Shown here in pieces: positions 28,277 to 37,984 of a stretch of DNA of 64,000 bases. The stretch spans positions 124,001 to 188,000 of the forward strand of contig NZ_BJCL01000010.1 in the NCBI RefSeq assembly GCF_005403045.1, in the 5' to 3' direction. This DNA comes from Pseudaquabacterium pictum (GTDB lineage Bacteria > Pseudomonadota > Gammaproteobacteria > Burkholderiales > Burkholderiaceae_C). The notes beneath the pieces are model-generated. The model was given only the letters and a program-made list of their open reading frames with translations, searched no databases and was not told the origin of the DNA. Positions within the stretch are counted from its first letter, which is position 1. Every line of letters begins with the position of its first letter. The translations under genes and the position numbers were made by a program.

Positions 28277-28302
28277 TCAATTGACAATCTGTTGATCGAT
28301 CA
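28277..28302. promoter_or_regulatory. Paired palindromes in LysR / metallohydrolase intergenic region
   Basis: Two perfect palindromes lie close together: TCAATTGA (28277-28284) and TGATCGATCA (28293-28302). They sit in the AT-rich 109-base gap between the divergent LysR and hydrolase genes, where LTTR binding and activation sites are expected. AGGAGTTT follows and could be a ribosome site for an alternative ATG at 28310. Confidence 0.5.
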
Positions 28303-28372
28303 GGAGTTTATGTCTGGAAGTCGCATCAATACAGTCTCGCCATCGACCCACCACCCCCCGATGGAGACCCGG

Positions 28373-29263
28373 ATGAAGACCGCCAAACACCTGACCCTGG
28401 CCCTGCTGCCCGCCCTGCTGGGCCTGGGCATCGTCGCCACGGACGCCGTCGCGCAGACGCCGCCGCCCCTGACCGTGCAGGTCTACAACGCCGATGCCGG
28501 CAGCTTCCATGTCAATGCCGTGCTGGTGGCCGGCCAGACCGATGCCGTGCTGCTGGACACCGGCTTCACCCGCGCCGATGCCCTGCGCATCGCCGCGATG
28601 GTGCTGGACAGCAAGAAGGTGCTGACGACCATCTACATCAGCCAGGCCGACCCGGACTTCTACTTCGGCACCGAGGTGCTGAAGCAGGCCTTCCCCGATG
28701 CCCGGCTGGTGACCACCGCGCCGACGCGCCGGAAGATCGAAGCCACGCTGCCCACCAAGCTGCAGGTCTGGGGCCCGCGCATGGGCGCCAATGCCCCGAA
28801 GACCGTGCCGCTGCCCGAGGTGCTGGCCGGCAACACCATCACGCTCGAAGGCCAGACGCTGGAGATCCGCGGCCTGGACGACAGCCTGCCGCACCGCAGC
28901 CATGTGTGGATCCCGTCGATCAGGACGATCGCCGGCGGCGTGAACGTGTTTGCCGGTCTGCACCTGTGGACGGCCGACACCCAACGCGTGCAGGAGCGCG
29001 CCGACTGGGCCAGGAAACTGGCCGCGATGGCGGCGCTGCAGCCGGCGGTGGTGATTCCGGGCCACAGCCTGCCCGGCCAGAAGCAGGACGCGGCCGCGCT
29101 GGCCTGGAGCCAGGCCTACCTGGCGCGCTTCGAGCAGGAACTGCCGAAGGCGGCGAACGGCGCAGCGCTGATCGAGGCGATGCAGCGCGCCTACCCCGGG
29201 GCCGGCCTGGGCATCGCGCTGGAGATCGGCGCCAAGGTCAACAAGGGCGAGATGACGTGGTGA
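28373..29263 (+). CDS. Exported metallo-beta-lactamase-fold protein with atypical metal motif
   Basis: This 296-residue protein has a signal peptide (MKTAKHLTLALLPALLGLGIVA, cleavage near AVAQ-T) and the metallo-beta-lactamase fold: LVAGQTDAVLLDTGFTRADA, a middle motif, then VVIPGHSLPG. The usual HxHxDH metal motif reads ISQADPDFYFG (89-99): both histidines of the first pair are replaced and only the aspartates remain. One later His (IPGHS) is present. It may bind metal differently or not be a hydrolase. Starts at 28361 and 28310 are also in frame; the latter has a good AGGAG but would put 21 residues before the signal peptide. Confidence 0.82.
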   Translation: MKTAKHLTLALLPALLGLGIVATDAVAQTPPPLTVQVYNADAGSFHVNAVLVAGQTDAVLLDTGFTRADALRIAAMVLDSKKVLTTIYISQADPDFYFGTEVLKQAFPDARLVTTAPTRRKIEATLPTKLQVWGPRMGANAPKTVPLPEVLAGNTITLEGQTLEIRGLDDSLPHRSHVWIPSIRTIAGGVNVFAGLHLWTADTQRVQERADWARKLAAMAALQPAVVIPGHSLPGQKQDAAALAWSQAYLARFEQELPKAANGAALIEAMQRAYPGAGLGIALEIGAKVNKGEMTW

Positions 29264-29266
29264 TGT

Positions 29267-29287
29267 CCGGCGGCTGACGGCCGCCGG
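29267..29287. terminator. Stem-loop between convergent genes
   Basis: CCGGCGGC (29267-29274) pairs perfectly with GCCGCCGG (29280-29287) across a five-base loop. It lies between the convergent stops of the metallohydrolase and thioredoxin genes. There is no T-run, but the stem is strong. Confidence 0.6.
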
Positions 29288-29290
29288 CGC

Positions 29291-29713
29291 TCAGCGCGCC
29301 AGGGCGACGATCTGTGCCGCCGGCAGCGCGCCCGACTGGCGGCGCTGCTCCACCCCGCCCTGCAGCCGCACCAGCGTGGGAATGCTGCGGATGCCGAACT
29401 TCGCGCTGGTCTCGGGGCTGTCGTCGCTGTTGACCTTGACCAGCAGGGCCTGGCCACGCAGCTGCCGCGCCGCGGCATCGAACTGCGGCGCCATCTGCCG
29501 GCAGGGGCCGCACCAGGGCGCCCAGAAGTCCACCAGCACCGGCAGGGTGCTCTTCTGCACGAAGGCGTCGAAGCTGCGGTCGTCCAGCTCGATCGGCGCG
29601 CCGGTCAGCAGCGGCTGGTGGCAGCGGCCGCAGTCGGGCTGGTCGCCCAGGCGCTCGGCCGGCAGGCGGTTGGTGGCGCCGCAGTGGGCGCAGACGGTGT
29701 GGTGGGTGTCCAT
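29291..29713 (-). CDS. trxC: Thioredoxin 2
   Basis: TrxC is a 140-residue cytoplasmic thiol-disulfide reductase induced by oxidative stress in many bacteria. It has the diagnostic N-terminal zinc site with two CxxC pairs (8-11 and 28-31) and the thioredoxin active site WCGPC at 67-71 within VDFWAPWCGPCRQMAP. The cis-proline segment IRSIPTLV follows. The start ATG at 29713 gives the usual length; a GTG nine bases upstream is also possible. A thioesterase gene lies upstream on the same strand. Confidence 0.96.
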   Translation of the reverse strand: MDTHHTVCAHCGATNRLPAERLGDQPDCGRCHQPLLTGAPIELDDRSFDAFVQKSTLPVLVDFWAPWCGPCRQMAPQFDAAARQLRGQALLVKVNSDDSPETSAKFGIRSIPTLVRLQGGVEQRRQSGALPAAQIVALAR

Positions 29714-29752
29714 GCCCGTCACCTGGGTCCGGGTCGGGCGACTTCAAGCCTG

Positions 29753-30337
29753 TCAGGCCCTGGAGGGCGGCAGGTCGAACACCAGGCAGGTGGTGGTGGC
29801 GTGGGCGTAGAGCGTGCCGTCGGCGCCCACCAGCCGGGCCTCGGCCGTGGCCAGCTGGCGGCCGCAGTGCACCACCTGGCCGATGGCCCGCACCCGCGCC
29901 ACCTTGGGCGTGATGGCCTTGACCAGGTTGATGCCGAGCTCGGCCGTGGTGTAGGCGCGGCCGGCCGGCAGCATGGTGTGCACCGCGCAGCCCAGGGCCG
30001 AATCCAGCAGGGTGGCGAACCAGCCGCCATGCACCGTGCCCAACGGGTTCAGGTGCTGGGCGCCGGGCTGGCCCTGGAACACGGCGCGGCCGGCGCCCAC
30101 CTCGACGATGGTGAAGTCCAGGGTCCTGGCGATCTGGGCATACGGCAGGCTGCCGTCCAGCATGCCCTGCATCAGCTGCAGGCCGGTGAGGCCGGCCACC
30201 TGGTCGGGACGGGCGACGCCGGGCCCGGGGCCGCCGGCCAGGCGCTGGTGCACCGCGGCTTCGTCGTCCAGCCAGCGGGCCAGGGTGGCGGCCGCGTCGG
30301 CCGGATCGGGGGTGGCAGCATGCAGGGAAGTGGCCAT
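29753..30337 (-). CDS. PaaI-family hotdog thioesterase
   Basis: This 194-residue protein with a hotdog fold shows the PaaI signature HLNPLGTVHGGWFATLLDSALGCAV, in which HGG and the following Asp act on an acyl-CoA thioester. The remainder (TTAELGINLVKAITPKVARVRAIGQVVHCGRQLATAEARLVG) is also typical. It probably hydrolyses an aryl- or medium-chain acyl-CoA in the cytoplasm. About 60 N-terminal residues precede the domain. The ATG at 30337 is preferred to one at 30373. It is divergent from an MFS transporter gene, with a palindrome between them. Confidence 0.9.
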   Translation of the reverse strand: MATSLHAATPDPADAAATLARWLDDEAAVHQRLAGGPGPGVARPDQVAGLTGLQLMQGMLDGSLPYAQIARTLDFTIVEVGAGRAVFQGQPGAQHLNPLGTVHGGWFATLLDSALGCAVHTMLPAGRAYTTAELGINLVKAITPKVARVRAIGQVVHCGRQLATAEARLVGADGTLYAHATTTCLVFDLPPSRA

Positions 30338-30374
30338 GGCGGAACAGTGAAAGACAGTCGGTTGCAGGTGCAAT

Positions 30375-30390
30375 CATTGTATCTACAATG
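30375..30390. promoter_or_regulatory. Palindromic operator candidate, CATTGTA-TC-TACAATG
   Basis: A perfect inverted repeat with seven-base arms and a two-base spacer lies between the divergent thioesterase and MFS genes. It resembles sites bound by GntR (FadR-subfamily) or MarR repressors. Near-copies of the sequence TGAAAGACA lie on both sides (about 30345 and 30388). No GntR gene is in the window. Confidence 0.55.
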
Positions 30391-30412
30391 AAAGACAACG
30401 AGGAGCCGCCGC

Positions 30413-31648
30413 ATGTCCACCCCCACGCCACCGTCCACCCCGCCTGCCCTGCCGTTGTGGCCTGTCTGGCTGGTGCTGCTGGCCGCTGCCGGCACCTTTG
30501 CGCTGACCATGGGCACCCGCCAGAGCATGGGCCTGTTCCTGGGGCCGCTGAACACCGCCACCGGCCTGGGCCTGGGCAGCATCAGCCTGGCGTTTGCCTT
30601 CGGTCAATTGTGGTGGGGCCTGACCCAGCCCTTCGCCGGTGCCATGGCCGACCGGGTGGGCGCCGGCCGGGTGCTGGTGGCCGGTGCGCTGCTGGTGGCC
30701 ATCGGCACGGTGCTGACGCCGCTGATGACCACCACCCTGGGTCTGGTGCTGGCCATTGGCGTGCTGTCGGCCGGCGGTGCCGGCATGGCCGGCCCGGCGG
30801 TGCTGATGGCCGCCACCACCCGGCTGATCCCGCCCGAGCGACGCGGCCTGGCCACCGGCATCGTCAACGCCGGCGGCTCGTTCGGCCAGTTCGTGATGGC
30901 GCCGGTGGCCGGTGCGCTGACCCTGGGCCTGGGCTGGGTGGGCGCGATGCAGGTACTCGGCCTGCTGGTGCTGCTGGCGCTGCCGGCGGCCTGGGTGCTG
31001 CGCGGCCGGCCGGCCGCGCCCGCGGCCGGCGCGGCGCCGCCGCTGCGCACCGGCGAAGCCGTGCGCCAGGCTGTGGCCGACCGCTCGTTCCGCCTGCTGG
31101 CGGCGGGCTTCTTCGTCTGCGGCTTCCACGTGGCGTTCCTGGCCACGCACCTGCCTGGCATCGTGGCCTCGTGCGGGCTGCCGCTGCAGTACGGCGCCTG
31201 GGCGCTGGCGATGCTGGGCCTGTTCAACATCATCGGCAGCATCGCCATGGGCTGGGCGGTGGGGCGCTGGCGCATGAAGTCGCTGCTGAGTCTGGTCTAC
31301 GCGGCGCGTGCCGTGGCGGTGCTGGTCTTCCTGCTGGCGCCGAAGACCGGTCCGGTGGTGCTGGCCTTTGCCGCCTTCATGGGGCTGACCTTCCTGTCCA
31401 CCGTGCCGCCCACCGCCGGCCTGGTGGCCAAGTTCTTCGGCGTCAGCCACCTGGCCACGCTGTTCGGCGTGGTGATGCTCACCCACCAGGTGGGCGGTTT
31501 CCTGGGCGCCTGGCTGGGCGGCCAGGTGTTCCAGGCCACCGGCAGCTTCGACATCGTCTGGATGATCGACATCGGCCTGGCCGTGGCCGCCGCGCTGTTG
31601 CACCTGCCGATCCGCGAGGCGCCGGTGGCGCGGCCGCAGCCGGCCTGA
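30413..31648 (+). CDS. MFS transporter, oxalate/formate antiporter-like
   Basis: This 411-residue permease of the major facilitator superfamily has twelve hydrophobic helices. The first (LPLWPVWLVLLAAAGTFALT), the motif GAMADRVGAGRVL after helix 2 and the second-half GWAVGRWRMKSLL loop fit the monocarboxylate/oxalate-formate branch, as does NAGGSFGQFVMAP. The likely substrate is a small organic acid or an aromatic acid; sequence alone cannot say. It sits in the inner membrane. A LysR gene lies 46 bases downstream on the same strand, and a palindrome lies just upstream. Confidence 0.9.
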   Translation: MSTPTPPSTPPALPLWPVWLVLLAAAGTFALTMGTRQSMGLFLGPLNTATGLGLGSISLAFAFGQLWWGLTQPFAGAMADRVGAGRVLVAGALLVAIGTVLTPLMTTTLGLVLAIGVLSAGGAGMAGPAVLMAATTRLIPPERRGLATGIVNAGGSFGQFVMAPVAGALTLGLGWVGAMQVLGLLVLLALPAAWVLRGRPAAPAAGAAPPLRTGEAVRQAVADRSFRLLAAGFFVCGFHVAFLATHLPGIVASCGLPLQYGAWALAMLGLFNIIGSIAMGWAVGRWRMKSLLSLVYAARAVAVLVFLLAPKTGPVVLAFAAFMGLTFLSTVPPTAGLVAKFFGVSHLATLFGVVMLTHQVGGFLGAWLGGQVFQATGSFDIVWMIDIGLAVAAALLHLPIREAPVARPQPA

Positions 31649-31694
31649 GCGCCGGGCGCGCGTCGGTTACAAAGCGGGCAGACCCGGTCTGCCG

Positions 31695-32615
31695 ATGAAC
31701 TACCGCCACGTCACCCTGCGCCAGTTCCGCTACTTCGTCGCCGTGGCCGAGAGCGGCTCGGTGACGGCCGCCTCGCGCGAGCTCAACATCGCCCAGAGCG
31801 CGCTGACCAAGAGCCTGCTGGAACTGGAAGCCGAGGTGGGCAGCAGCCTGTTCGCGCGCAGCCCGCGCGGCATGGCGCTCACGCCCCAGGGCCACCGCTT
31901 CCTGGCCAGCGCACGCAAGGTGATCGCCTCGGTGGCCGACGCGATGCGCCTGCATGCCGAGACCGCGGCGCCGGAGCTGTCGGGCGTGCTGGCGGTGGGC
32001 GTGACCAGCCTGGTGGCCGGCTACTACCTCAGCGAGCTGTTCAGCCGCTTCCGCCGCAACTGCCCGGCGGTGCAGGTGTTCGTCACCGAGGACAGCCCCG
32101 GCTTCCTGGAGCACCTGCTGATCAACGGCGAGCTGGACGTGGCCATCATGGTCAGCAATGCGCTGAGCGAGCCGCAGGCCATGCTGAGCGAGACGCTGAC
32201 CCGCAGCCCCAACCGGGTGTGGCTGCCCAGCAACCATGCGCTGTGCGCGCAGGATCAGCTGAGCCTGGCCGACTGCGCCGCCTGCGACCAGATCGTGCTG
32301 GAGGCTGACCGCATCGGCGAGCTGCTGACGCCGGTGTGGGCACGCCACCAGCTCAAGCCGCGGGTGATCCTGCGCACCAGCTCGCTGGAGGCGGTGCGCT
32401 CGCTGGTGGGCGCCGGCGCCGGCATCGCGGTGCTGCCCGATTTCCTCTACCGCCCCTGGACGCTGGACGCCGAGCATGTGGAGGTGCGGCCGCTGCGCGA
32501 CGCCTTGCCGACCACCGACGTGGGCCTGGTGTGGCGCCGCGGCTCGGGCCTGAAGCCGGCGGCGGCGGAGTTCATCGCGCTGGCGCGCGAACAGTCGCGG
32601 CTGCGGCGGGTGTGA
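31695..32615 (+). CDS. LysR-family transcriptional regulator
   Basis: This 306-residue LTTR has the winged helix at residues 7-66 (LRQFRYFVAVAESGSVTAASRELNIAQSALTKSLLELEAEVGSSLFARSPRGMALTPQG) and a type-2 periplasmic-binding effector domain. It follows the MFS transporter gene in the same direction, so it may regulate transport of the same compound. Its last 44 bases overlap the convergent gene of the 187-residue protein. Start ATG at 31695 gives the usual length for the family. Confidence 0.93.
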   Translation: MNYRHVTLRQFRYFVAVAESGSVTAASRELNIAQSALTKSLLELEAEVGSSLFARSPRGMALTPQGHRFLASARKVIASVADAMRLHAETAAPELSGVLAVGVTSLVAGYYLSELFSRFRRNCPAVQVFVTEDSPGFLEHLLINGELDVAIMVSNALSEPQAMLSETLTRSPNRVWLPSNHALCAQDQLSLADCAACDQIVLEADRIGELLTPVWARHQLKPRVILRTSSLEAVRSLVGAGAGIAVLPDFLYRPWTLDAEHVEVRPLRDALPTTDVGLVWRRGSGLKPAAAEFIALAREQSRLRRV

Positions 32616-33135
32616 GCGCCGGCGACGGATCCGGCGGCGTGGCCGGCGCCGGCCGCAGCGCGGCACGCTCCTGCTCCAGCCCCGATGGCGTGGCGGCATC
32701 GAGCCGGCGGTCGGGCGATTCGGCCACCTGGGGCGGTGCATCGGGGTGGGTGATCAGCTCCTCGATGATGAAGTGCCCATAGAGCTGCGCGCGTTCGGCC
32801 CCCAGCGGCTGCACGCACGCTGCCACCTGCTGCGCCAGGGCGTCATCGGGCGTGTGCACCACCAGCCAGTGGTACCCCAGTTCCGCCAGCGCCTTGTGGG
32901 CCCGCACCAGGTTCAGCTCCTGGCCCATGGACGCCAGCGGGCTGGCCGTCTGGATGTCGCGGTCCGACTGCACCAGCATCTCCTGGTCGGTGTAGCTGCG
33001 GATCGCTGCGGCCGGGATCCCCAGGCCATCCAGGGCCGCCCGCGCCGCGGCGGCCTGGTCTGCGCCCGGAAACGAGATGACGGTGTGGCCGACCGGCTTG
33101 AAGACGCCGAAGCTGGTCTGTTCTTCTGATTCCAT
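32572..33135 (-). CDS. Conserved protein of unknown function, stress-type
   Basis: This 187-residue soluble protein has no named domain I can recognise with certainty. The first part (FGVFKPVGHTVISFPGADQAAAARAALDGLGIPAAAIRSYTDQEM) has the alternating pattern of a small alpha/beta fold that repeats once (LAELGYHWLVVHTPDDALAQQVAACV), like general-stress proteins that hold glycine/alanine-rich loops. The last 55 residues are Pro/Ala-rich and disordered. I recall similar proteins in Comamonadaceae, where they lie near envelope or stress genes; this is from memory. It overlaps the convergent LysR gene by 44 bases. Confidence 0.7.
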   Translation of the reverse strand: MESEEQTSFGVFKPVGHTVISFPGADQAAAARAALDGLGIPAAAIRSYTDQEMLVQSDRDIQTASPLASMGQELNLVRAHKALAELGYHWLVVHTPDDALAQQVAACVQPLGAERAQLYGHFIIEELITHPDAPPQVAESPDRRLDAATPSGLEQERAALRPAPATPPDPSPALTPAAAATVRAPAR

Positions 33136-33153
33136 GGATGTCCTTGGGTGCGT

Positions 33154-34299
33154 TCAAGCCTGCAGGAAGGTCAGCAGGGCATCGTTGAAGGCCGGCGCGT
33201 GGGACACGTTCAGCCCGTGCGGCGCGCCCGGCACGCAGACCAACCGGCTGTGCGCCACCGCGCGGTGGGTGCGCTGGCCCGAGCCTTCGAACGGCACGAC
33301 GGCGTCCGAGCCACCGTGGAGCACCAGCACCGGCACGGTCAGTGCCCGCAGGTCGTCCCGGAAGTCGGTGTTGGCGAAGGCGGCCATGCAGGCCAGCGCC
33401 GCATGCGGTGCCGCCTGCGCGCACAGCGCGATGGCCTCCTGCCGCTGCGCCGCGCTGACCTGCAGCACCCCGTCGGCCGAGAAGAAGGCCGTGGCGAACT
33501 GGTCGAAGTAGGCGCTCCGGTCGCGCTCGAAGGCGGCGGACTTCTGCTGTGCCTGCGCGGGGGTGAGCGGGCCGTCGGGGTTGTCGGCAGACTGCATCAG
33601 GCACGGCGTCACCGCGGCGGCGAACACCACGCTGCGCAGCCGCGATTCGCCATGACGGGTGACATAGCGCGCCACTTCGCCGCCGCCCATCGAGAAGCCC
33701 ACCAGGGTCGCATCCTGCAGACCGCACTGGTCCATCACCCGCTGCAGATCGTCGGCCAGCGTGTCGTAGTCGTAACCCGAGGCCGGCTTGTCCGAGCGGC
33801 CGAAGCCGCGGCGGTCATAGGCCACCACGCGGTAGCCGGCGGCCTGCAGCGCCGGCACCTGCGCGGCCCAGGCTGCGGCCGACAGCGGCCAGCCGTGGAC
33901 CAGCACCACCGGCCGGCCGCTGCCGCCGCTGTCCTCGATGTGCAGGTGCACGGCGTCTGTCGGCGCTGCCGCTGCAGCGGCCGATGTCGGCGGGCTGCCC
34001 ATGCTGCCCGCGGCGGCCCCGCCCAGGGCGCCGGCCATGGCCCCCAGGGAGGCGCCCACCACGGCCCCCACCGGCCCGGCCACGGCCAGGCCCAGGCCCA
34101 CGCCGATCGCCGCACCGCCCACCATGCCGCCACCGGCCATCACCGAGTGCGATTCGCGTTCGGCCTCGTCCGGCGGCAGCGGCACCTGTGCTGCCGGATC
34201 GGGGTCCTGCGAAGGGATGCCGTGGCCGGGCTGTGCCTGGGCCGCCAGGTCTGGATCGGCAGGTGCGGCTTGCGGCGGACGCAGGGTGGTGTCGGTCAT
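33154..34299 (-). CDS. Glycine-zipper / haloperoxidase-type hydrolase fusion
   Basis: This 381-residue protein has two parts. Residues 1-115 are a proline-rich start and a Gly/Ala helix segment (56-101; GGGMVGGAAIGVGLGLAVAG and GAVVGASLGAMAGALGGAAA) of the glycine-zipper type found in membrane-perturbing or outer-membrane proteins. Residues 118-381 are an alpha/beta hydrolase close to non-heme chloroperoxidases: VVLVHGWPLSAAAW, nucleophile Ser 203 in GFSMGG, Asp in VLHGGSDAVVPF and His in APHGLNVSH. The ATG at 34299 is preceded by GAGG. I know of no standard family with this order. Confidence 0.82.
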   Translation of the reverse strand: MTDTTLRPPQAAPADPDLAAQAQPGHGIPSQDPDPAAQVPLPPDEAERESHSVMAGGGMVGGAAIGVGLGLAVAGPVGAVVGASLGAMAGALGGAAAGSMGSPPTSAAAAAAPTDAVHLHIEDSGGSGRPVVLVHGWPLSAAAWAAQVPALQAAGYRVVAYDRRGFGRSDKPASGYDYDTLADDLQRVMDQCGLQDATLVGFSMGGGEVARYVTRHGESRLRSVVFAAAVTPCLMQSADNPDGPLTPAQAQQKSAAFERDRSAYFDQFATAFFSADGVLQVSAAQRQEAIALCAQAAPHAALACMAAFANTDFRDDLRALTVPVLVLHGGSDAVVPFEGSGQRTHRAVAHSRLVCVPGAPHGLNVSHAPAFNDALLTFLQA

Positions 34300-34438
34300 C
34301 GGGGGCTCCTCGGACAGTGGGCCCTGCTGCAGGCGGCTGCGCTGCGGCGGGGCAAGCCCCGTTGTACGCCCGCCCCGGCGTTCGCGCCGTCCGTCTGCAG
34401 GCCGAGACGGTGTAGGACATCGGGGCGCCTGCGCCGCA

Positions 34439-35822
<1,384 letters not shown>

Positions 35823-35826
<4 letters not shown>

Positions 35827-36365
35827 TGGTAGCCGATGCCCATCACGTAGTTGCGCAGCAGGGCCTCTTCCTGGTTGCCGGCTGCCAGCAAGACCCGCAG
35901 CCCGTCGCGGGCGGTCAGCACACCCAGCGCCTGCCGGTCGGCCCCCAGCAGCAGCACATGGACCAGCCCCCGCGTGTGCATCATCGCCAGCACGTCGGAC
36001 AACGGGTCCCCCGGCGCACAGGCCGTGAACGTGGACGCCATCACTGCGCTGGCAGGGGTCGCGAAAAAATGGGCCTGGCGCAAGCCCAGGTGCCGCACCA
36101 GGATGGTCTCGGTGATGACGCCCAGCGCCGCACCGGCGGCATCACACACCACCACGACGCCGGTCTGCGCGTCCGACAGCAGGGCCGCCACCTCGGCCAG
36201 CAGTGCCGCAGGCGCCACGGTCCGCAAGCGCGAGCGGGCGACTGCCGCGACCTCCGACACCAGCGCCGGCGCCGCGGCGCGTGCCTCGGCGGCCGCCACC
36301 GGAAGCGTCTCGGGCGGTGCTTCGCCGGCGCGTTCGCCGCCGGCGCTGCAGGCGTTCTGGGGCAT
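35823..36365 (-). CDS. CBS-domain protein
   Basis: This 180-residue protein has a tandem pair of CBS motifs that bind adenine nucleotides: VVVVCDAAGAALGVITETILVRHL (first) and VHVLLLGADRQALGVLTARDGLRVLL (second). The N-terminal 30 residues are Ala/Glu-rich and likely disordered. It could sense ATP/AMP balance. GGAG lies in front of the ATG at 36365; an upstream in-frame start at 36401 has none. Its stop overlaps the fumarase start as ATGA, so the two are translationally coupled, which suggests it reports energy state to fumarase expression or acts beside it. Confidence 0.85.
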
Positions 36366-36525
36366 GGCGGCTCCTGGGGCAGTGGATGGCGACTGCGCCA
36401 TCCGGGCCGCCCGCGCAGGGCACCCGGTGGCGAAGCCAAGCCATCCTCGGCGCCACGCGCCGCTGCGTCTGTCCCCCAGCGCACGGACCGCAGTGGTCCG
36501 CGCCCGCCGCGCCTTCCTGGCGTGC

Positions 36526-37968
36526 CTACATCTTCACCATCACATGCCGCGCCACGGTGTAGTCCTCCAGCGCATACATGCCCAGGTCCTTGCCGTAGCC
36601 GGAGGACTTCAGGCCGCCGTGCGGCATCTCGTTGACGAGCATGAAGTGGGTGTTGATCCAGGTGCAGCCGTACTGCAGCTTCTTGGCCACCCGCATCGCG
36701 CGGCCGACATCGCGCGTCCACACCGATGAGGCCAGGCCGTAGTCGCTGTCGTTGGCCCAGGCCACGGCCTGCTCGGCATCGGTGAAGCGGGTGACGCTGA
36801 CCACCGGGCCGAAGACCTCGCGCTTGACGATCTCGTCCTCCTGCCGCGCGCCGGCCACCACCGTGGGCTCGTAGAAGAAGCCACCGCCCGCGCGTGCCTT
36901 GCCGCCGGCGGTGATCTCCATGTGGCCGGTCATCTGCGCCCGCTCGACGAAGCTGGCCACGCGGTTGCGCTGGCGGTCGCTGATCAGCGGGCCGATCTCG
37001 GCATCGGCCTCGTCGGGGGCGCCCACCTTGATGGTCTTCACGGCTGCCGACAGGTCGGCCACCAGGCGCTCGTAGACCTTGCCGCCGGCATACACCCGGC
37101 AGGCGGCGGTGCAGTCCTGGCCGGCGTTGTAGTAGCCGAAGGTGCGCAGGCCCTCCACCACCGATTCGATGTCGGCATCGTCGAACACGATCACCGGCGC
37201 CTTGCCGCCCAGCTCCAGGTGGGTGCGCTTGAGCGTGCCGGTGGCCGCCTGCAGCACCTTGCGGCCGGTGCTCACGTCGCCCGTCAGGCTGACCATCGCC
37301 ACCTTGGGGTGTTCCACCAGCGGCTGGCCCACGCTGGCGCCACGGCCGGCGATGACGTTGAGCACGCCCTTGGGCAGGATCTCGGCGGCCACGCGGGCCA
37401 GCAGCAGGGCGGTCAGCGGCGTCTGCTCGCTGGGCTTGATGACCACGCAGTTGCCGGCGGCCAGCGCCGGGGCGATCTTCCAGGCCGCCATCATCAGCGG
37501 GTAGTTCCAGGGCGCGATCGAGCCGACGACACCGATCGGATCGCGCCGGATCATGCTGGTGTGGCCGGCCAGGTATTCATTGGCCACGGTGCCGCCCACG
37601 CAGCGCGCCGCACCGGCAAAGTAGCGGAAGCAGTCGGCCACGGCGGGGATCTCGTCGCCCAGCGCGCGGGCATAGGGCTTGCCGCAGTTCAGGCTCTCCA
37701 GGCGGGCGAATTCCTCGGCGCGGGCCTCCACCGCATCCGCCAGCTTCAGCAGCAGGCGCGACCGCTCCATCGGCGTGGTCTCGCTCCAGCTGTCGAAGGC
37801 GCGGTGGGCGGCCGACACCGCCTTGTGCACCTGGTCGACCGAGGCCTCGGGCAGCGACACCAGCAGCTCGCCGGTGGCCGGGTTCAGCACCCGCTCGGGG
37901 TCGCCCTCGCCGGCCACGAAGGCGCCGTCGATCAGCAGGTCGGTGTAGAGCGTGGGCATGTCGGCCAT
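36526..37968 (-). CDS. patD: Gamma-aminobutyraldehyde dehydrogenase
   Basis: This 480-residue aldehyde dehydrogenase oxidises 4-aminobutanal (and related aminoaldehydes) to GABA with NAD during putrescine breakdown. The catalytic Glu 252 lies in LELGGKAP and Cys 286 in [11 protein letters not shown]. Long stretches match E. coli YdcW/PatD as I recall it ([60 protein letters not shown]). It is the last gene of an operon ordered like E. coli ydcSTUV-patD. It begins 16 bases after the second permease stop. Confidence 0.94.
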   Translation of the reverse strand: MADMPTLYTDLLIDGAFVAGEGDPERVLNPATGELLVSLPEASVDQVHKAVSAAHRAFDSWSETTPMERSRLLLKLADAVEARAEEFARLESLNCGKPYARALGDEIPAVADCFRYFAGAARCVGGTVANEYLAGHTSMIRRDPIGVVGSIAPWNYPLMMAAWKIAPALAAGNCVVIKPSEQTPLTALLLARVAAEILPKGVLNVIAGRGASVGQPLVEHPKVAMVSLTGDVSTGRKVLQAATGTLKRTHLELGGKAPVIVFDDADIESVVEGLRTFGYYNAGQDCTAACRVYAGGKVYERLVADLSAAVKTIKVGAPDEADAEIGPLISDRQRNRVASFVERAQMTGHMEITAGGKARAGGGFFYEPTVVAGARQEDEIVKREVFGPVVSVTRFTDAEQAVAWANDSDYGLASSVWTRDVGRAMRVAKKLQYGCTWINTHFMLVNEMPHGGLKSSGYGKDLGMYALEDYTVARHVMVKM

Positions 37969-37984
37969 GGCGGTCTCCTGGGGG

